DNA of 58,111 bases, taken from Candidatus Binatia bacterium. GTDB lineage: Bacteria; Desulfobacterota; Binatia; Bin18. The DNA lies in the NCBI GenBank assembly GCA_022826945.1, contig JAJDTY010000010.1:1-58111 (forward strand), written 5' to 3'. The notes under the pieces are model-generated. The model worked only from the letters and a program-made list of their open reading frames with translations. It had not been told where the DNA came from and ran no database searches. The position numbers were made by a program, and so were the translations under genes. Each line of letters starts with the position of its first letter. Position 1 is the stretch's first letter. Shown piece after piece: positions 41,942 through 51,491 of this stretch.

Positions 41942-42436
41942 CTATACCTGCATGCCCGTCGCCCACACGCTGCCATCCTTGACCTGAAGCACGATGCGCG
42001 GCAGCGGGCGTTTGGGCGGACCGGCCAGGGGCCGACCGTCTTCCAGCGCGAAGTAGCCCTCATGGCAGGGGCAGTGGAGCCGTTTTTTCTCCTTTTGGTA
42101 GAGGACCGGACAGAGGAGATGAGTGCACTTCTGGCTGTACGCGACAAAGCGGTTCGCGGCGACCCGAATCAATAAACAGGGATCGGTTTTGGTGGGATAA
42201 AAAAAGAATTTAGCCTGTCCAATAGTGACATCCGATACCGTGGCAATACGCAGCGCCGTAAACTGTGCCGGGCGCCAGCGCTGCCACCATTCTCGCAACG
42301 CAACCAGTCCGGTGCCGAGAAAGAGCGCACTCGAAATAAAGGTCAAGAAAGTGGTGAAGGAACGCCGGGTCACATAGTGATCATCTTCCCAATTAATGGG
42401 GAAATCTTCACGCCACCGAGGAATGCTATCAGGCAT
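41942..42436 (-). CDS. Membrane-anchored Rieske 2Fe-2S protein
   Basis: 164 residues. One N-terminal hydrophobic segment (about residues 27-47, TTFLTFISSALFLGTGLVAL) with a twin-basic RRS before it, which could be a Tat-type anchor, then a Rieske domain. Cluster ligands are the Cys and His of CTHLLCPV and of CPCHEGYF, with the disulfide-type Cys also present. It resembles the iron-sulfur subunits of cytochrome bc and b6f complexes but is short. Position between the 4Fe-4S subunit and a small membrane protein suggests it transfers electrons from quinol to the nitrate reductase. GGAGAG before the ATG. Confidence 0.85.
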   Translation of the reverse strand: MPDSIPRWREDFPINWEDDHYVTRRSFTTFLTFISSALFLGTGLVALREWWQRWRPAQFTALRIATVSDVTIGQAKFFFYPTKTDPCLLIRVAANRFVAYSQKCTHLLCPVLYQKEKKRLHCPCHEGYFALEDGRPLAGPPKRPLPRIVLQVKDGSVWATGMQV

Positions 42437-42471
42437 GGCTCTCCGCTCTCATCTCTTCGGGCTGGTCTCTC

Positions 42472-43032
42472 TCATTCGCAGAAACTCGCCACATCAAACT
42501 CCATTTCATCCGACGCCGTGTCACCCACCATGAGATGGACTTTTGTGGTCACGGCTTGCCGTCCAAAAGTGAAGCGGTTGATAGGCTTTTCTTGCCGCTT
42601 CTGCTCGATTTCTTCTTTAGTGCCAAAAAACAACGCCCCGCTGGGACACACTGTCGCGCACATGGGTTTGAGGTCCGCTGAGGTGCGGTCGTAACACATG
42701 TCGCATTTCATCATTTGGTCCATCTCGCCCAGATAGCGCGGGACGCCAAAGGGGCAGGCCAGGACACAGTTCGAACAGCCGATACAGCGAGGCTGTAAGG
42801 CCGACTGGACGATGCCCTCTGCGGTTTGCTTAATTGCATCCGCCGGACACACGCGCGCACAGGTGGGGTCTTCGCAGTGCATGCATACGGTTGGCGTGGT
42901 TTGCGGCGAACTCGAACGGTCAACATAGTCCAGGTGAATCATGGACACGCCCCGGTGCGACTCACACTCGGCGCAGGCATGGACACAGGCCTGGCAGCCG
43001 ATACAGCGGGAGGGATCAATAAAGAATTCCAT
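42472..43032 (-). CDS. 4Fe-4S dicluster electron-transfer subunit of nitrate reductase
   Basis: 186 residues with four Cys groups of the NrfC/HycB type: [39 protein letters not shown], and CDMC with a late CATVCP. This makes four clusters, or three if one is degenerate. No signal peptide, so it acts on the inner face. It is the electron-transfer partner of the molybdenum subunit encoded directly upstream; the start ATG at 43032 is 2 bases from that gene's stop. Electrons would come from the Rieske and NarI-like proteins. Confidence 0.85.
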   Translation of the reverse strand: MEFFIDPSRCIGCQACVHACAECESHRGVSMIHLDYVDRSSSPQTTPTVCMHCEDPTCARVCPADAIKQTAEGIVQSALQPRCIGCSNCVLACPFGVPRYLGEMDQMMKCDMCYDRTSADLKPMCATVCPSGALFFGTKEEIEQKRQEKPINRFTFGRQAVTTKVHLMVGDTASDEMEFDVASFCE

Positions 43033-43034
43033 AC

Positions 43035-45212
43035 TCAGATACCTGCCTCCACCTTGCGCAGACGAACGGCACAGACTTTGAACTCGGGAATCTTGGAGAT
43101 GGGATCAAGCGCACGGTTAGTCACCCGATTGGCGGCCTGCTCGCCCGGCCAGTGATAGGGAATAAAGATCGTGTCAGGTCGAATCGTGCGCACGACCAGG
43201 GCCGGCAGCGTCACGGACGAACGCCGACTTTCGACACACACCATATCTCCGCTCTGAATGTCATACTGTTCGGCCAGCCTGGGATGGACCTCGATCTGCG
43301 GACCCGGATATTGATCAACCAAGGGACCGATCCGACGGGTTTGGGTACCGCTCAAATACTGTGAGACCACCCGGCCGCTGGTCATAATGATGGGATAGGC
43401 CGCGTCGACGTCCTCGTCCGGCGGACGGTAGGTCACCGGATGGAATTGGGCCTTGCCGTCAGGGTGGGCGAACGCGCCGTCTTCAAACAGGCGCGGCGTG
43501 CCCGGATGTTCCCGGCTCGGACACGGCCAGAAGATGCCGTTGTGCTGTTCGATTTTGGCGTAGTTCAAGCCAGCGTAATCAACCGGTCCGCCGGCCGAGG
43601 CCCGGCACAATTCACGGAACAGGTCTTCGGGTTCGGCATAGGGAAAGAGCAATTCCTTGCCGAGTCGATGGGCGATATCGACAATAATCTCCCAATCGAC
43701 TCGCGCATTCTCCGGCGGTGGGACCGCCTGACGAATACGCACCACGCGGCCTTCACCGTTTGTGACCGTACCTTCGTCTTCCTCCTGGAGCGAGCCGGCC
43801 AGTACGACATCCGCATAGCGGGCCGTTTCCGACATGAAGGGATCAAGCGCGGCATAGAACTCGAGTCTTTCGAGCGCCGAGCGTGTCAGCTTCGTATCCG
43901 GGAGCGAGACCAGCGGGTTAAAGGATAAGGACAGCAGGCCCTTGATCTGACCGGCGTCAACCGCATCCATCAGCTCGACAGCGGTCAGGCCGATATGGGG
44001 CAGGTCAGACTCATCGATCTTCCAGGTCCGGGCTATTTCTGCCCGGTGCTGCGGATTCTCAATATCGCGTCCGCCTGGCAACTGGTTGCACCGCTGGCCG
44101 TGCTCGCGCCCGCCCTGTCCGTTGCCTTGGCCGGTAATCGTCCCGTAGCCACAGCCCGGCTTTCCGATCCGTCCGGTTGCCAGAACCAGGTTGATACAGC
44201 TCAGGACATTCTCCACGCCCTTGGTGTGATGCTCGATTCCGCGGGCGTGCAACAGCATCGACTTCCCGGCTTCGGCCCACATTTCAGCCGCCCGCACAAT
44301 ACTCGCCGCAGGAACGCCGCTGATCTCGGCGGTCCGCTGCGGAGTGTACTCGTCCACCGCTGCCTGGACGGATTCAAACCCCTTGGTATGGGCGTTAATA
44401 AAATCGTGATCAATCCAGTCGTGTTCAATGAGCACGTGCAGGATACCGTTCATGAGCGCACTGTCACGGCCGGGTCGAACGGGCAGAAATAAATCCGCGG
44501 TGCGGGCAATCGGTGTCATGCGCGGATCTATGGCAATAAATTTGGCGCCATTATCGCGCGCGCGCCACAGATAATCGGTCAGAATGGGAAAACATTCACC
44601 CACATTACTGCCCGTAACCAGGACGAGCTGTGTCAGCGGGATATCCGACCAGGGATTGGCGGCCCGGTCGACCCCGAAGGCCATCTTATTGGCCGCCCCG
44701 GCCGAGACCATACATAAACGGCCGTTGTAATCGATGTTGGCCGTTTGGAGCGCGACGCGTGCGAATTTGCCCATCAGGTAGGCTTTTTCGTTGGTTACCG
44801 ACGCCCCAGACAAAACCGCAAACGCGTCCTTACCGTATTTCTCCTGAATGCGCTGAATGTTTTCGACCACCAGCGATAAGGCGTCATCCCAATCCGCCTC
44901 TTGAAACCCTCTGTCCGTCCGAATGAGGGGATGCAGCAACCGATCCGGATGGTTGTTCTGGAGATAACGCTTGACCCCCTTGGGACACAGCTTGCCCCGA
45001 TTGACTGGAAAGTCCTCCCAGGGCTCAAAACCCACCACTTTTTCGTTGTGGACTTTGAGCTGAATGCCACACTGGACGCCACAGAAACAGCAGTGCGTTT
45101 TGACGAGCCGGTCAGGCTCATGCTCCGCCAGCCAGCCTCCGGGCGGTTCATAATTGAGATGCGGGCCGTATTGCTGAATCAATTCCTGCTCGGACAACGG
45201 GGGGATCGCCAT
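43035..45212 (-). CDS. nasA: Assimilatory-type nitrate reductase, molybdopterin catalytic subunit
   Basis: 725 residues. The N-terminal 4Fe-4S cluster is bound by C41-x2-C44-x3-C48-x27-C76 ([10 protein letters not shown] then GKLCPKG). Bis-MGD-binding segments include [16 protein letters not shown], and [21 protein letters not shown] is the stretch seen in assimilatory nitrate reductases ahead of [12 protein letters not shown]. No signal peptide, so cytoplasmic. A formate dehydrogenase is the alternative for this superfamily; the lack of Sec or Cys in the usual formate position and the setting among nitrite genes favour nitrate. Start at 45212 has AGGAAAAG upstream; a longer frame up to 45281 overlaps the previous gene. 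Confidence 0.85.
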   Translation of the reverse strand: MAIPPLSEQELIQQYGPHLNYEPPGGWLAEHEPDRLVKTHCCFCGVQCGIQLKVHNEKVVGFEPWEDFPVNRGKLCPKGVKRYLQNNHPDRLLHPLIRTDRGFQEADWDDALSLVVENIQRIQEKYGKDAFAVLSGASVTNEKAYLMGKFARVALQTANIDYNGRLCMVSAGAANKMAFGVDRAANPWSDIPLTQLVLVTGSNVGECFPILTDYLWRARDNGAKFIAIDPRMTPIARTADLFLPVRPGRDSALMNGILHVLIEHDWIDHDFINAHTKGFESVQAAVDEYTPQRTAEISGVPAASIVRAAEMWAEAGKSMLLHARGIEHHTKGVENVLSCINLVLATGRIGKPGCGYGTITGQGNGQGGREHGQRCNQLPGGRDIENPQHRAEIARTWKIDESDLPHIGLTAVELMDAVDAGQIKGLLSLSFNPLVSLPDTKLTRSALERLEFYAALDPFMSETARYADVVLAGSLQEEDEGTVTNGEGRVVRIRQAVPPPENARVDWEIIVDIAHRLGKELLFPYAEPEDLFRELCRASAGGPVDYAGLNYAKIEQHNGIFWPCPSREHPGTPRLFEDGAFAHPDGKAQFHPVTYRPPDEDVDAAYPIIMTSGRVVSQYLSGTQTRRIGPLVDQYPGPQIEVHPRLAEQYDIQSGDMVCVESRRSSVTLPALVVRTIRPDTIFIPYHWPGEQAANRVTNRALDPISKIPEFKVCAVRLRKVEAGI

Positions 45213-45222
45213 AAAACTTTTC

Positions 45223-46455
45223 CTAGGCAATGCTCGATGCACCCGGAGGTGACGGCTCTTCCGTGTCGGCAAACGGGTCACCCGCGTACGGCATCGTCAG
45301 ACCCTGATTCCGGGCCAGCAGACGGCGCCGACAGGGGGGGCAAACGTCTTGATAGTGGAGCGAGGGGTCGAATTGATACTGGAAATCCAGCTCACCCAGC
45401 ACCTCCTTCAGGTCATCAATCTGCATCTGGGAGGCGTACGGCTCTTGGCACACATGACAGAGGGCCTGTCGGTCGATCTGAGCGGCACGTTTATAAAACG
45501 CCACCCCGAGTTGGGCCGGACGCTGGAAGATGTGAAAGAATTTCCCAAAGGGTAGATACAGCAGCATGGCAATGACCGACGCAGCGTGGGTAATCGCAAT
45601 AAACGTGAAACCGTGCCCACTCAGCCAACGCGCGCTGACCGTCAGACCCAGCCCGGTGACCGCAACCAGGAACAGCAGCAGAATAGGCAACACGTCATTG
45701 CCGAACTGCTGGAGTGAAATGGTCCCCGGTTCAGTTAGCCGACGTTGGATGGCCAGACCCACCCCGATCAACACCAGCACGGCAGAGATATTCAGTGCGT
45801 TAAAGGAAAGAAACGCGGCTATAGAGTCAACTGCAAACTCCTGGACTTTGACCCCCAAAAAAATGACCTGATAGGTGTGGAGATCGTCCGCCGGTGTCTC
45901 AAAATGCAGCCAGCCGAAGACGAGCGGAAACGTAATCGCAAAGGCCAGCGTCCCGCCCCAGGACAGACAGACGTGCATGAGCCAGCGCACCCGACTCCGG
46001 TTGGCGATGAAGCGCTGGGTCGCAAAATTGTCAAAGAGCTGCTGGCCCAACATGACCGAGTTGCGCAGCAGCCCGCCCTGCCAAAAGAGCCGCCAGCCTT
46101 GATACCAATAGCGTTTGGTGGGTGGGCGTTGCAGCCAGACGGTGTAGCGATAGGTCACCGCGGCGGCACAAAAAATCGACGCCATGGCATAGGGCAGTAG
46201 CACCCAATCGAAATGACGCAGAGCGTCTGAACCAAAGATAATCAGACCGGCAACACCAGCCCCGGTCAGGGTGGCGATAATACTGGCCGTGGGGTCTATC
46301 GTCGGGCGTTTCCGAGTTGGCCGGGAAAAAAGCCGCCGAGTGAGTCGCTCCCGGACTCCTGCGGTCCGCGCCGTCCGCGCCCTCGGGCCGGAAGCGTGCC
46401 TTTGGAGGGGGGAATGAGGACTCGGGGATAGGGGGTAGGGGGCTGTTTGTTGCAT
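45223..46455 (-). CDS. NarI-like membrane subunit with C-terminal zinc ribbon
   Basis: 410 residues. Central part with six or so hydrophobic segments and scattered His ([50 protein letters not shown]), like the b-type cytochromes NarI and HdrE. The last 90 residues carry CHVCQEPY and CPPCRRRL, two knuckles that would bind zinc or iron. Likely takes electrons from quinol for the molybdenum enzyme encoded 11 bases downstream. The first 50 residues, from the ATG at 46455, are Pro/Ser-rich and come from a C-rich repeat; the true start may be further in, but no better one is evident. Confidence 0.75.
   Translation of the reverse strand: MQQTAPYPLSPSPHSPLQRHASGPRARTARTAGVRERLTRRLFSRPTRKRPTIDPTASIIATLTGAGVAGLIIFGSDALRHFDWVLLPYAMASIFCAAAVTYRYTVWLQRPPTKRYWYQGWRLFWQGGLLRNSVMLGQQLFDNFATQRFIANRSRVRWLMHVCLSWGGTLAFAITFPLVFGWLHFETPADDLHTYQVIFLGVKVQEFAVDSIAAFLSFNALNISAVLVLIGVGLAIQRRLTEPGTISLQQFGNDVLPILLLFLVAVTGLGLTVSARWLSGHGFTFIAITHAASVIAMLLYLPFGKFFHIFQRPAQLGVAFYKRAAQIDRQALCHVCQEPYASQMQIDDLKEVLGELDFQYQFDPSLHYQDVCPPCRRRLLARNQGLTMPYAGDPFADTEEPSPPGASSIA
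46404..46442 (-). repeat. C-rich low-complexity tract, first copy
   Basis: On the minus strand this reads as runs of CCCCCTA, CCCCTATCC and CCCGAGTCC. It resembles the tract at 49753-49794 in inverted orientation and codes the [12 protein letters not shown] start of the NarI-like protein. Confidence 0.4.
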
Positions 46456-46465
46456 CGGTTCCGTT

Positions 46466-46849
46466 CTATGGGGTCAGCGTAACAAGAATCCGTCCGTTTA
46501 CCGCGCGCACCGGATAGGTTCGCACGGCACCATCCTCGCCCAGGCACCGGCCCGTCTCCAGGTCGATCTTCCACATATGCAGCGGACAGATCACTTTCCC
46601 GGAACCGACCAGCCCGTCGGCCAGTGGACCGGCCTTGTGTGGACATGCATTATCAGTGGCGAAAAGATGCCCGTCCCGCTGACGAAACACGGCTATTGTT
46701 TTCCCGCCAAAGGTATACGCGCGGCCCTCACCGGGCGGAATAAAGTCGATCGAGCCAAGGTCGATCTGGTCTATGGGATCGGTTGGGGGCCAGGTGTTTC
46801 GGGGGTGACTGGGTTTCGGTGGTGTTGCTGTGATGGGACTGTAGCTCAT
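46466..46849 (-). CDS. nirD: NirD-type Rieske subunit of NADH nitrite reductase
   Basis: 127 residues. NirD is the Rieske-like companion of NirB. The two cluster halves are C-P-H in DNACPHKAGPLA and C-P-L-H in VICPLHMWKIDL. A polar 20-residue N-terminal leader precedes the domain, which begins IDFIPPGEGRAYTFGGKTIAVF. The ATG overlaps the nirB stop as ATGA. The cluster is intact here, unlike in several NirD proteins that have lost it. Confidence 0.9.
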   Translation of the reverse strand: MSYSPITATPPKPSHPRNTWPPTDPIDQIDLGSIDFIPPGEGRAYTFGGKTIAVFRQRDGHLFATDNACPHKAGPLADGLVGSGKVICPLHMWKIDLETGRCLGEDGAVRTYPVRAVNGRILVTLTP

Positions 46850-49371
46850 TGGACGGTTTCCTCTCGCGGTGTCTCTCTCCAGGTCCCAGACGGGGTCTCA
46901 ACCGGGAGAGGGCCGGCAAACTGGCTGACGTTCCTGGGCTGGATAGCCTCCGTCGACCAGGGGTCCCGATAGGCTGCAACCGCCTTGTCGATCTCTGCGT
47001 CCAAGCGCTCGCAGATGCCTTCCGTATTATCGATCAAGACCGCGCGCAGATGCTCAATACCAACGCGTTCGGCGAACCCATAGGTGCGTTCTAGGTATTT
47101 GGCATTTTCCCGGTAATACTGGATAAAGCGACCCATATAGGTGAGGACCTGCTCATGTCCTTCGACCGTACACAGCAGATCGCCCTTGCGGACCGTCCCG
47201 CCGGCCGCTCCGCCGATATAGATTTCCCACCTGCCGTCCCCAATGGCCACCGCGCCTAGGTCTTTGACGTAGGCCTCGGAGCAGTTGCGCGGGCAGCCAG
47301 CGGTTGCCAGCTTCATTTTATGGGGGGATTCAACGCCCTGGTAGCGTCGCTCGATCTTTTGTGCCAAGGCAATCGAGTCGCCCAATCCATAGCGGCAGAA
47401 GTCCGTGCCCACGCAGCTCTTACAGGTCCGAAACGCTTTGGTATAGGCATGGCCGCTTGGAATGCCGAGGGCTTGCCACACCTTGGGCAGGTTTTCTTTT
47501 GTGATGCCTAACAAGTCGATGCGTTGACCGCCCGTGATTTTGACCATCCGGGCGTTGTACTGTTCCGCGACCTCGGCGATACGTTTCAGTTCGGCCGGGG
47601 AGGTGACGCCCCCATAAATGCGGGGAACCACGCTAAAGGTGCCGTCGTGCTGAATATTGGCGTGGACGCGGTCGTTGATAAAGCGTGCGTCACGTTCGTC
47701 TTCGTATTCGTCCGGCCAGAGGGATTTGAGCAGTGAGGCCAGACCGATCTTGCTGCCCGGGTCTTCTTTGCCATCCGCTAGTTCTCGAAAGACTGCGCTG
47801 ACGCTTTTCAGTTGTTTTTCTCTGATGGCAGTGATGAGTTCCGGTTTCGGTAGTGGGACGCCGGGGACGTAGTAGTGCTCGCTCGGGTCCTCCACGACCT
47901 TATCTGCATACGCCTCCAGAAGCTGGGCGACCAAGGATTTACAGCTTCCGCAGCCGGCCCCTGCTTTGGTCTTGGCCCCGACCTGCATGACGGACGTACA
48001 GCCCCCTTCAATCGCAGCGCGGATGCAACCTTTGGACACGCCATTACAGTTGCAAATCTGGGCCGCGTCCGGCAAATCGGCTGCGGCCAGCAGCGACGCA
48101 CCATTCGCTGGACCAAAGAGGAGGTCGGCCCGGCGTTCCGGGAGTGCGGTGTCCAGGCTGAACATCTGCATCAGCGTGCTGGCGGTGTCGGCTTCGCCGA
48201 GGAGAATCGCGCCGTGCAGCCGGTTGTCGCGAATAATCAGTTTTTTATACACGCCGCGCGAGGGCTCGCGGTAGATCACGACTTCATCGTCGGGCTCGGT
48301 TTTTTTGGTCTCGCCCATGGAGGCGAGTTCGACGCCCATGACTTTGAGTTTGGTCGCCAACCTGGAACCTTCATACGTAGAAGCTGGATTCGTCTCGGTT
48401 ATGACATCGGCCAAGGTCCGGGCCTGGTCCCAGATCGGATCAACCAGCCCATAGATGACGCCCCGGTGTTGGACACACTCGCCCACGGCAAACACGTCCG
48501 GGTCGCTCGTTCGTAGCTGGTCATTACACACAATTCCGCGCTCAACTGTCAGGCCGGAGTCGGTCGCAATTTCGACAATGGGCCGAATGCCGGCGCTGAC
48601 CACGACCATATCGGTCTCAATCGCAGACCCATTTGTGAACCGCAGCCCGGTGACGTGTTCTTCACCAAGAATATGGGTGGTGATTTTTCCGAGCAGGACG
48701 TCGATGTCCATCTGGCGTAACGTCGCGTTCAGCAGATCGCCGGATTCCGGGTCGAGCTGCGCACTCATGGGCTGCGGCGCGGCTTCGAGTACGGTGACCT
48801 CGACCCCGTGGGTTAGCAGGCCGCGCGCCGCCTCAAGCCCGAGCAAACCCCCGCCAATGACCGCAGCACGTCGGCACTGTTTGGCATACGCGGCAATCCG
48901 CTCGCAGTCATCAATAGTCCGAAAGAGAAACGTACCCCGTTTCCCCATTCCATCCATGGGCGGCACAAACGGGCGGGAACCCGTAGCGATAATGACTTTG
49001 TCGTAGGGCTCTTCAATATGCGCCGCGGCTGGAGCACAGCCATCGAGCCCATAGGCCGGGGCGTCTGTCCGCATGGGCCGGCCGATAACGACACGCCGCT
49101 CACGGTCGATCAGGGTCGCTTTGACGCCGGCATGGAACTGGATGTCATGCTCTGCATACCAGGCCAAGGGGTTGAGAAAGGTCTCCTCCGTGCGCTGTGA
49201 GCCGTTCAGCACGTTGGACAGCAGGATGCGGTTGTAGTTGCCGTAGGGCTCGGCACCGAACATGGTAATGGCAAAGCGGTCAGGGTCGCGAGCCAGGATT
49301 TCTTCAACAACGCGCGCACCTGCCATGCCGTTGCCAATCACCACAAGTCGCCCTTTTTGCGTACCGGCCAT
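46846..49371 (-). CDS. nirB: NADH-dependent nitrite reductase large subunit
   Basis: 841 residues, full length for NirB. Three parts: an FAD/NAD domain starting LVVIGNGMAGARVVEEIL with AAVIGGGLLGLEAARGLL for NAD; a BFD-like 2Fe-2S domain at about residues 440-510 with CNCNGVSKGC and GCGSCKSLV; and the siroheme nitrite reductase part with CKSCVGTDFC and CPRNCSEA. It reduces nitrite to ammonium with NADH in the cytoplasm. GAGGAGGAC before the ATG is strong. First gene of the leftward operon nirBD plus nitrate reductase. Long upstream region (594 bases) suggests regulation. Confidence 0.95.
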   Translation of the reverse strand: MAGTQKGRLVVIGNGMAGARVVEEILARDPDRFAITMFGAEPYGNYNRILLSNVLNGSQRTEETFLNPLAWYAEHDIQFHAGVKATLIDRERRVVIGRPMRTDAPAYGLDGCAPAAAHIEEPYDKVIIATGSRPFVPPMDGMGKRGTFLFRTIDDCERIAAYAKQCRRAAVIGGGLLGLEAARGLLTHGVEVTVLEAAPQPMSAQLDPESGDLLNATLRQMDIDVLLGKITTHILGEEHVTGLRFTNGSAIETDMVVVSAGIRPIVEIATDSGLTVERGIVCNDQLRTSDPDVFAVGECVQHRGVIYGLVDPIWDQARTLADVITETNPASTYEGSRLATKLKVMGVELASMGETKKTEPDDEVVIYREPSRGVYKKLIIRDNRLHGAILLGEADTASTLMQMFSLDTALPERRADLLFGPANGASLLAAADLPDAAQICNCNGVSKGCIRAAIEGGCTSVMQVGAKTKAGAGCGSCKSLVAQLLEAYADKVVEDPSEHYYVPGVPLPKPELITAIREKQLKSVSAVFRELADGKEDPGSKIGLASLLKSLWPDEYEDERDARFINDRVHANIQHDGTFSVVPRIYGGVTSPAELKRIAEVAEQYNARMVKITGGQRIDLLGITKENLPKVWQALGIPSGHAYTKAFRTCKSCVGTDFCRYGLGDSIALAQKIERRYQGVESPHKMKLATAGCPRNCSEAYVKDLGAVAIGDGRWEIYIGGAAGGTVRKGDLLCTVEGHEQVLTYMGRFIQYYRENAKYLERTYGFAERVGIEHLRAVLIDNTEGICERLDAEIDKAVAAYRDPWSTEAIQPRNVSQFAGPLPVETPSGTWRETPREETVQ

Positions 49372-49514
49372 GTATGCGTCCTCCTCGCAGCCGCTGACGA
49401 GTGACGGCCTGATGAGATGAGAATGAGCAAGACCGAGGCCAAACTCACAGGAATCAAATAAAGCCCACTAAAAAAAGAAAAAAGGCGGACCTGGGCAGGC
49501 GTTGGCGAGCGATG

Positions 49515-49533
49515 AGAGGGTGAAAGAGGGTGA
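49515..49533 (-). promoter_or_regulatory. Tandem repeat site upstream of nirB
   Basis: agagggtga is repeated at 49515-49523 and 49525-49533, 10 bases apart, one helical turn. Position (about 145 bases upstream of nirB) is suited to an activator or repressor that binds tandemly. Which protein is not known. Confidence 0.3.
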
Positions 49534-49579
49534 GGCGTAAGTGAACAAAACGATAACGAAGTGTTTGCAAAGCAGCAGA

Positions 49580-49597
49580 ATGTTGGCTGAGCAACAT
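49580..49597 (-). promoter_or_regulatory. Inverted repeat upstream of nirB
   Basis: atgttg at 49580-49585 and caacat at 49592-49597 form a perfect 6-bp dyad with a 6-base spacer. It is about 210 bases from the nirB start. A transcription factor site is possible. Confidence 0.3.
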
Positions 49598-49752
49598 GCT
49601 TTCGGGCACGGACACCAAGCGATTACCCCTACAAAGTCGGAGAAAGGATGGACTGAAGTTTGGTGCAAGGGGGGTCTACCCTTCCTGGCTGCTGCCTGAA
49701 AAATGAGCAGAGGATTAGGGCCTGAGATTTTGGTATGGGGCCTGAAGAGGTC

Positions 49753-49794
49753 TAACCCCAACCCCCTAATCCCTAACCCCTCGTCTCTAACTCC
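49753..49794 (+). repeat. C-rich telomere-like tract, second copy
   Basis: Runs of TAACCCC, CCCCCTAA, TCCCTAACCCC: on the minus strand this is GGGGTTAGGG-like. It resembles the minus-strand text at 46404-46442, so nirBD lies between two inverted C-rich tracts. Confidence 0.4.
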
Positions 49795-49965
49795 TTTGTT
49801 ATAAAAAGAAATTTCCTCAAGAGCGTCCGCCGCACGGTGTATCTATAGGTGCATCATCTCGTTTTTCGTCAGGGGCGAGCGGCTTGGCATAGCGTATGCT
49901 CTCTATCAGGATGGGGCTCCTCCTAACTGAGGGAGAGGAGCGTACATTTTTTGGAGTGCGAGTGC

Positions 49966-51420
49966 ATGGCAGGCTTTGATAATTACGACACTGGCGGATT
50001 TTACGATGAAATGTTTCTGCCCGATGGGAGTCCTCGACCGGAAGCGGCCCTCTTGGCGCGGTTGATCAGCTCCCTGCCGGACGGAGAGATGAACCGCCGC
50101 CAGCAGGCTGCTGAACGCGCCCTGCTCCATATGGGGATTACCTTTAATGTCTATGGCGATAAGGCCGCGGCAGAAAAAGTCTGGCCGTTTGACGTGCTGC
50201 CGCGCATGATGCGGGCGTCTGAGTGGGAATGGATTGAACGGGGCCTCAAGCAACGCATCCAGGCGCTCAACCTGTTTCTCGACGATGTGTATCATGACCA
50301 AAAGATCGTTAAAGACCGGATCATTCCGCGCGAGATTATTCAGTCGGCCGACAGCTTCCGTCCGGCCTGCGTCGGCCTCAATCCGCCGAATGGGGTCTGG
50401 TGCCATATTACTGGGACTGATCTGGTCCGCGATGGCGACGGCCAGGTTTACGTGCTTGAAGATAATTTGCGCTGTCCGTCCGGCGTCTCCTATGTACTGG
50501 CGAACCGCGAGATTATGAAGCGGACGTTTCCCTCGGTCTTTGAGGCTTCGCACGTCCTGCCGGTCGATGACTATCCGAACCGTCTGCTCGATCTCCTCTT
50601 GCAGCTCTGTCCCGATTATATCCAGTCGCCCAACGTGGCGGTGCTGACCCCAGGTATCTATAATGCGGCCTACTATGAACACTCCTTCCTGGCCCAGCAG
50701 ATGGGGGTGGAACTGGTCGAGGGCCGGGACTTGGTGGTTGTCGATGGGACGGTCCAGATGCGGACGACCAAAGGGCTTGAGCGGGTCGATGTCCTGTATC
50801 GTCGGATTGACGATGATTTTCTTGACCCCCAGGTGTTTTACCCTGATTCCCTGCTCGGCGTACCCGGCCTCTTCGAGGTGTACAAAGCCGGGCGCATCGC
50901 CGTAGTCAACGCACCCGGAGCCGGGGTGGCCGATGACAAAGTGGTGTATGCCTATGTTCCCAAAATGATCAAATACTATCTGGGCGAGGACAATATCCTT
51001 CCCAACGTTCCGACCTATCTGTGCTGGGATGAGAAAGATCTCCAGTATGTCCTGGCCAATCTGGACAGCTTGGTCGTCAAAGCGGCCAATGAATCCGGTG
51101 GATACGGCATGCTGGTCGGCCCGCACGCCTCGGAAGAAGCCCGAGCGCAATTTGCGCGGCTCATCCAGGACGATCCGCGCAATTATATTGCCCAGCCCAC
51201 GCTGGCCCTATCCCGTGCCCCGATTTTAGCCGAGGGGCGGTTTGTCGGTCGGCATCTCGACCTGCGTCCGTTTATTTTATACGGCAAGGACATCTATGTG
51301 TTGCCCGGCGGGCTGACGCGAGTGGCCTTGCGGGAAGGCTCACTCGTCGTCAATTCTTCTCAAGGCGGGGGTAGCAAAGACACCTGGGTGGTCCCTGCTG
51401 TTGCGCCGCCCACTCCATAG
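49966..51420 (+). CDS. Circularly permuted type 2 ATP-grasp protein
   Basis: 484 residues from the ATG at 49966 with GGAGTGCG upstream. The family (DUF404/DUF407) is a circularly permuted ATP-grasp ligase predicted to make peptide or amide bonds. Typical segments are [69 protein letters not shown], and [17 protein letters not shown] with the family's Gly-rich phosphate loop; [42 protein letters not shown] closes the protein. It is followed by an alpha-E gene, then the Anbu gene, in the usual order of the cluster. The large antisense frame on the minus strand is a shadow. Confidence 0.9.
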   Translation: MAGFDNYDTGGFYDEMFLPDGSPRPEAALLARLISSLPDGEMNRRQQAAERALLHMGITFNVYGDKAAAEKVWPFDVLPRMMRASEWEWIERGLKQRIQALNLFLDDVYHDQKIVKDRIIPREIIQSADSFRPACVGLNPPNGVWCHITGTDLVRDGDGQVYVLEDNLRCPSGVSYVLANREIMKRTFPSVFEASHVLPVDDYPNRLLDLLLQLCPDYIQSPNVAVLTPGIYNAAYYEHSFLAQQMGVELVEGRDLVVVDGTVQMRTTKGLERVDVLYRRIDDDFLDPQVFYPDSLLGVPGLFEVYKAGRIAVVNAPGAGVADDKVVYAYVPKMIKYYLGEDNILPNVPTYLCWDEKDLQYVLANLDSLVVKAANESGGYGMLVGPHASEEARAQFARLIQDDPRNYIAQPTLALSRAPILAEGRFVGRHLDLRPFILYGKDIYVLPGGLTRVALREGSLVVNSSQGGGSKDTWVVPAVAPPTP

Positions 51421-51491
51421 ACTCCGAGAGGCCGACCAACTGACACAAAAGGGATGGACGCAATCATGGAGAGAAAGCGAACCACAGGACT

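Larger units (their letters stand above)
49372..49965. other. 594-bp region upstream of nirB and of the ATP-grasp gene
   Basis: Both neighbours diverge, so two promoters are expected. It contains a direct repeat agagggtga (49515-49523 and 49525-49533), an inverted repeat (49580-49597) and a C-rich tract (49753-49794). No coding frame has a recognisable product, and the 97-codon frame at 49468-49761 on the minus strand has no ribosome site. Confidence 0.5.

Noticed and set aside
43035..45212. Formate dehydrogenase alpha subunit
   Set aside because: No Sec or Cys signature for formate seen; the LPGG/NPQHRAE region and the neighbours point to nitrate.
49906..51150. 414-codon open frame on the minus strand, opposite the ATP-grasp gene
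   Set aside because: It lies fully across a well-supported gene, has low-complexity His/Asp/Ile-rich composition, and has no ribosome site or family features.
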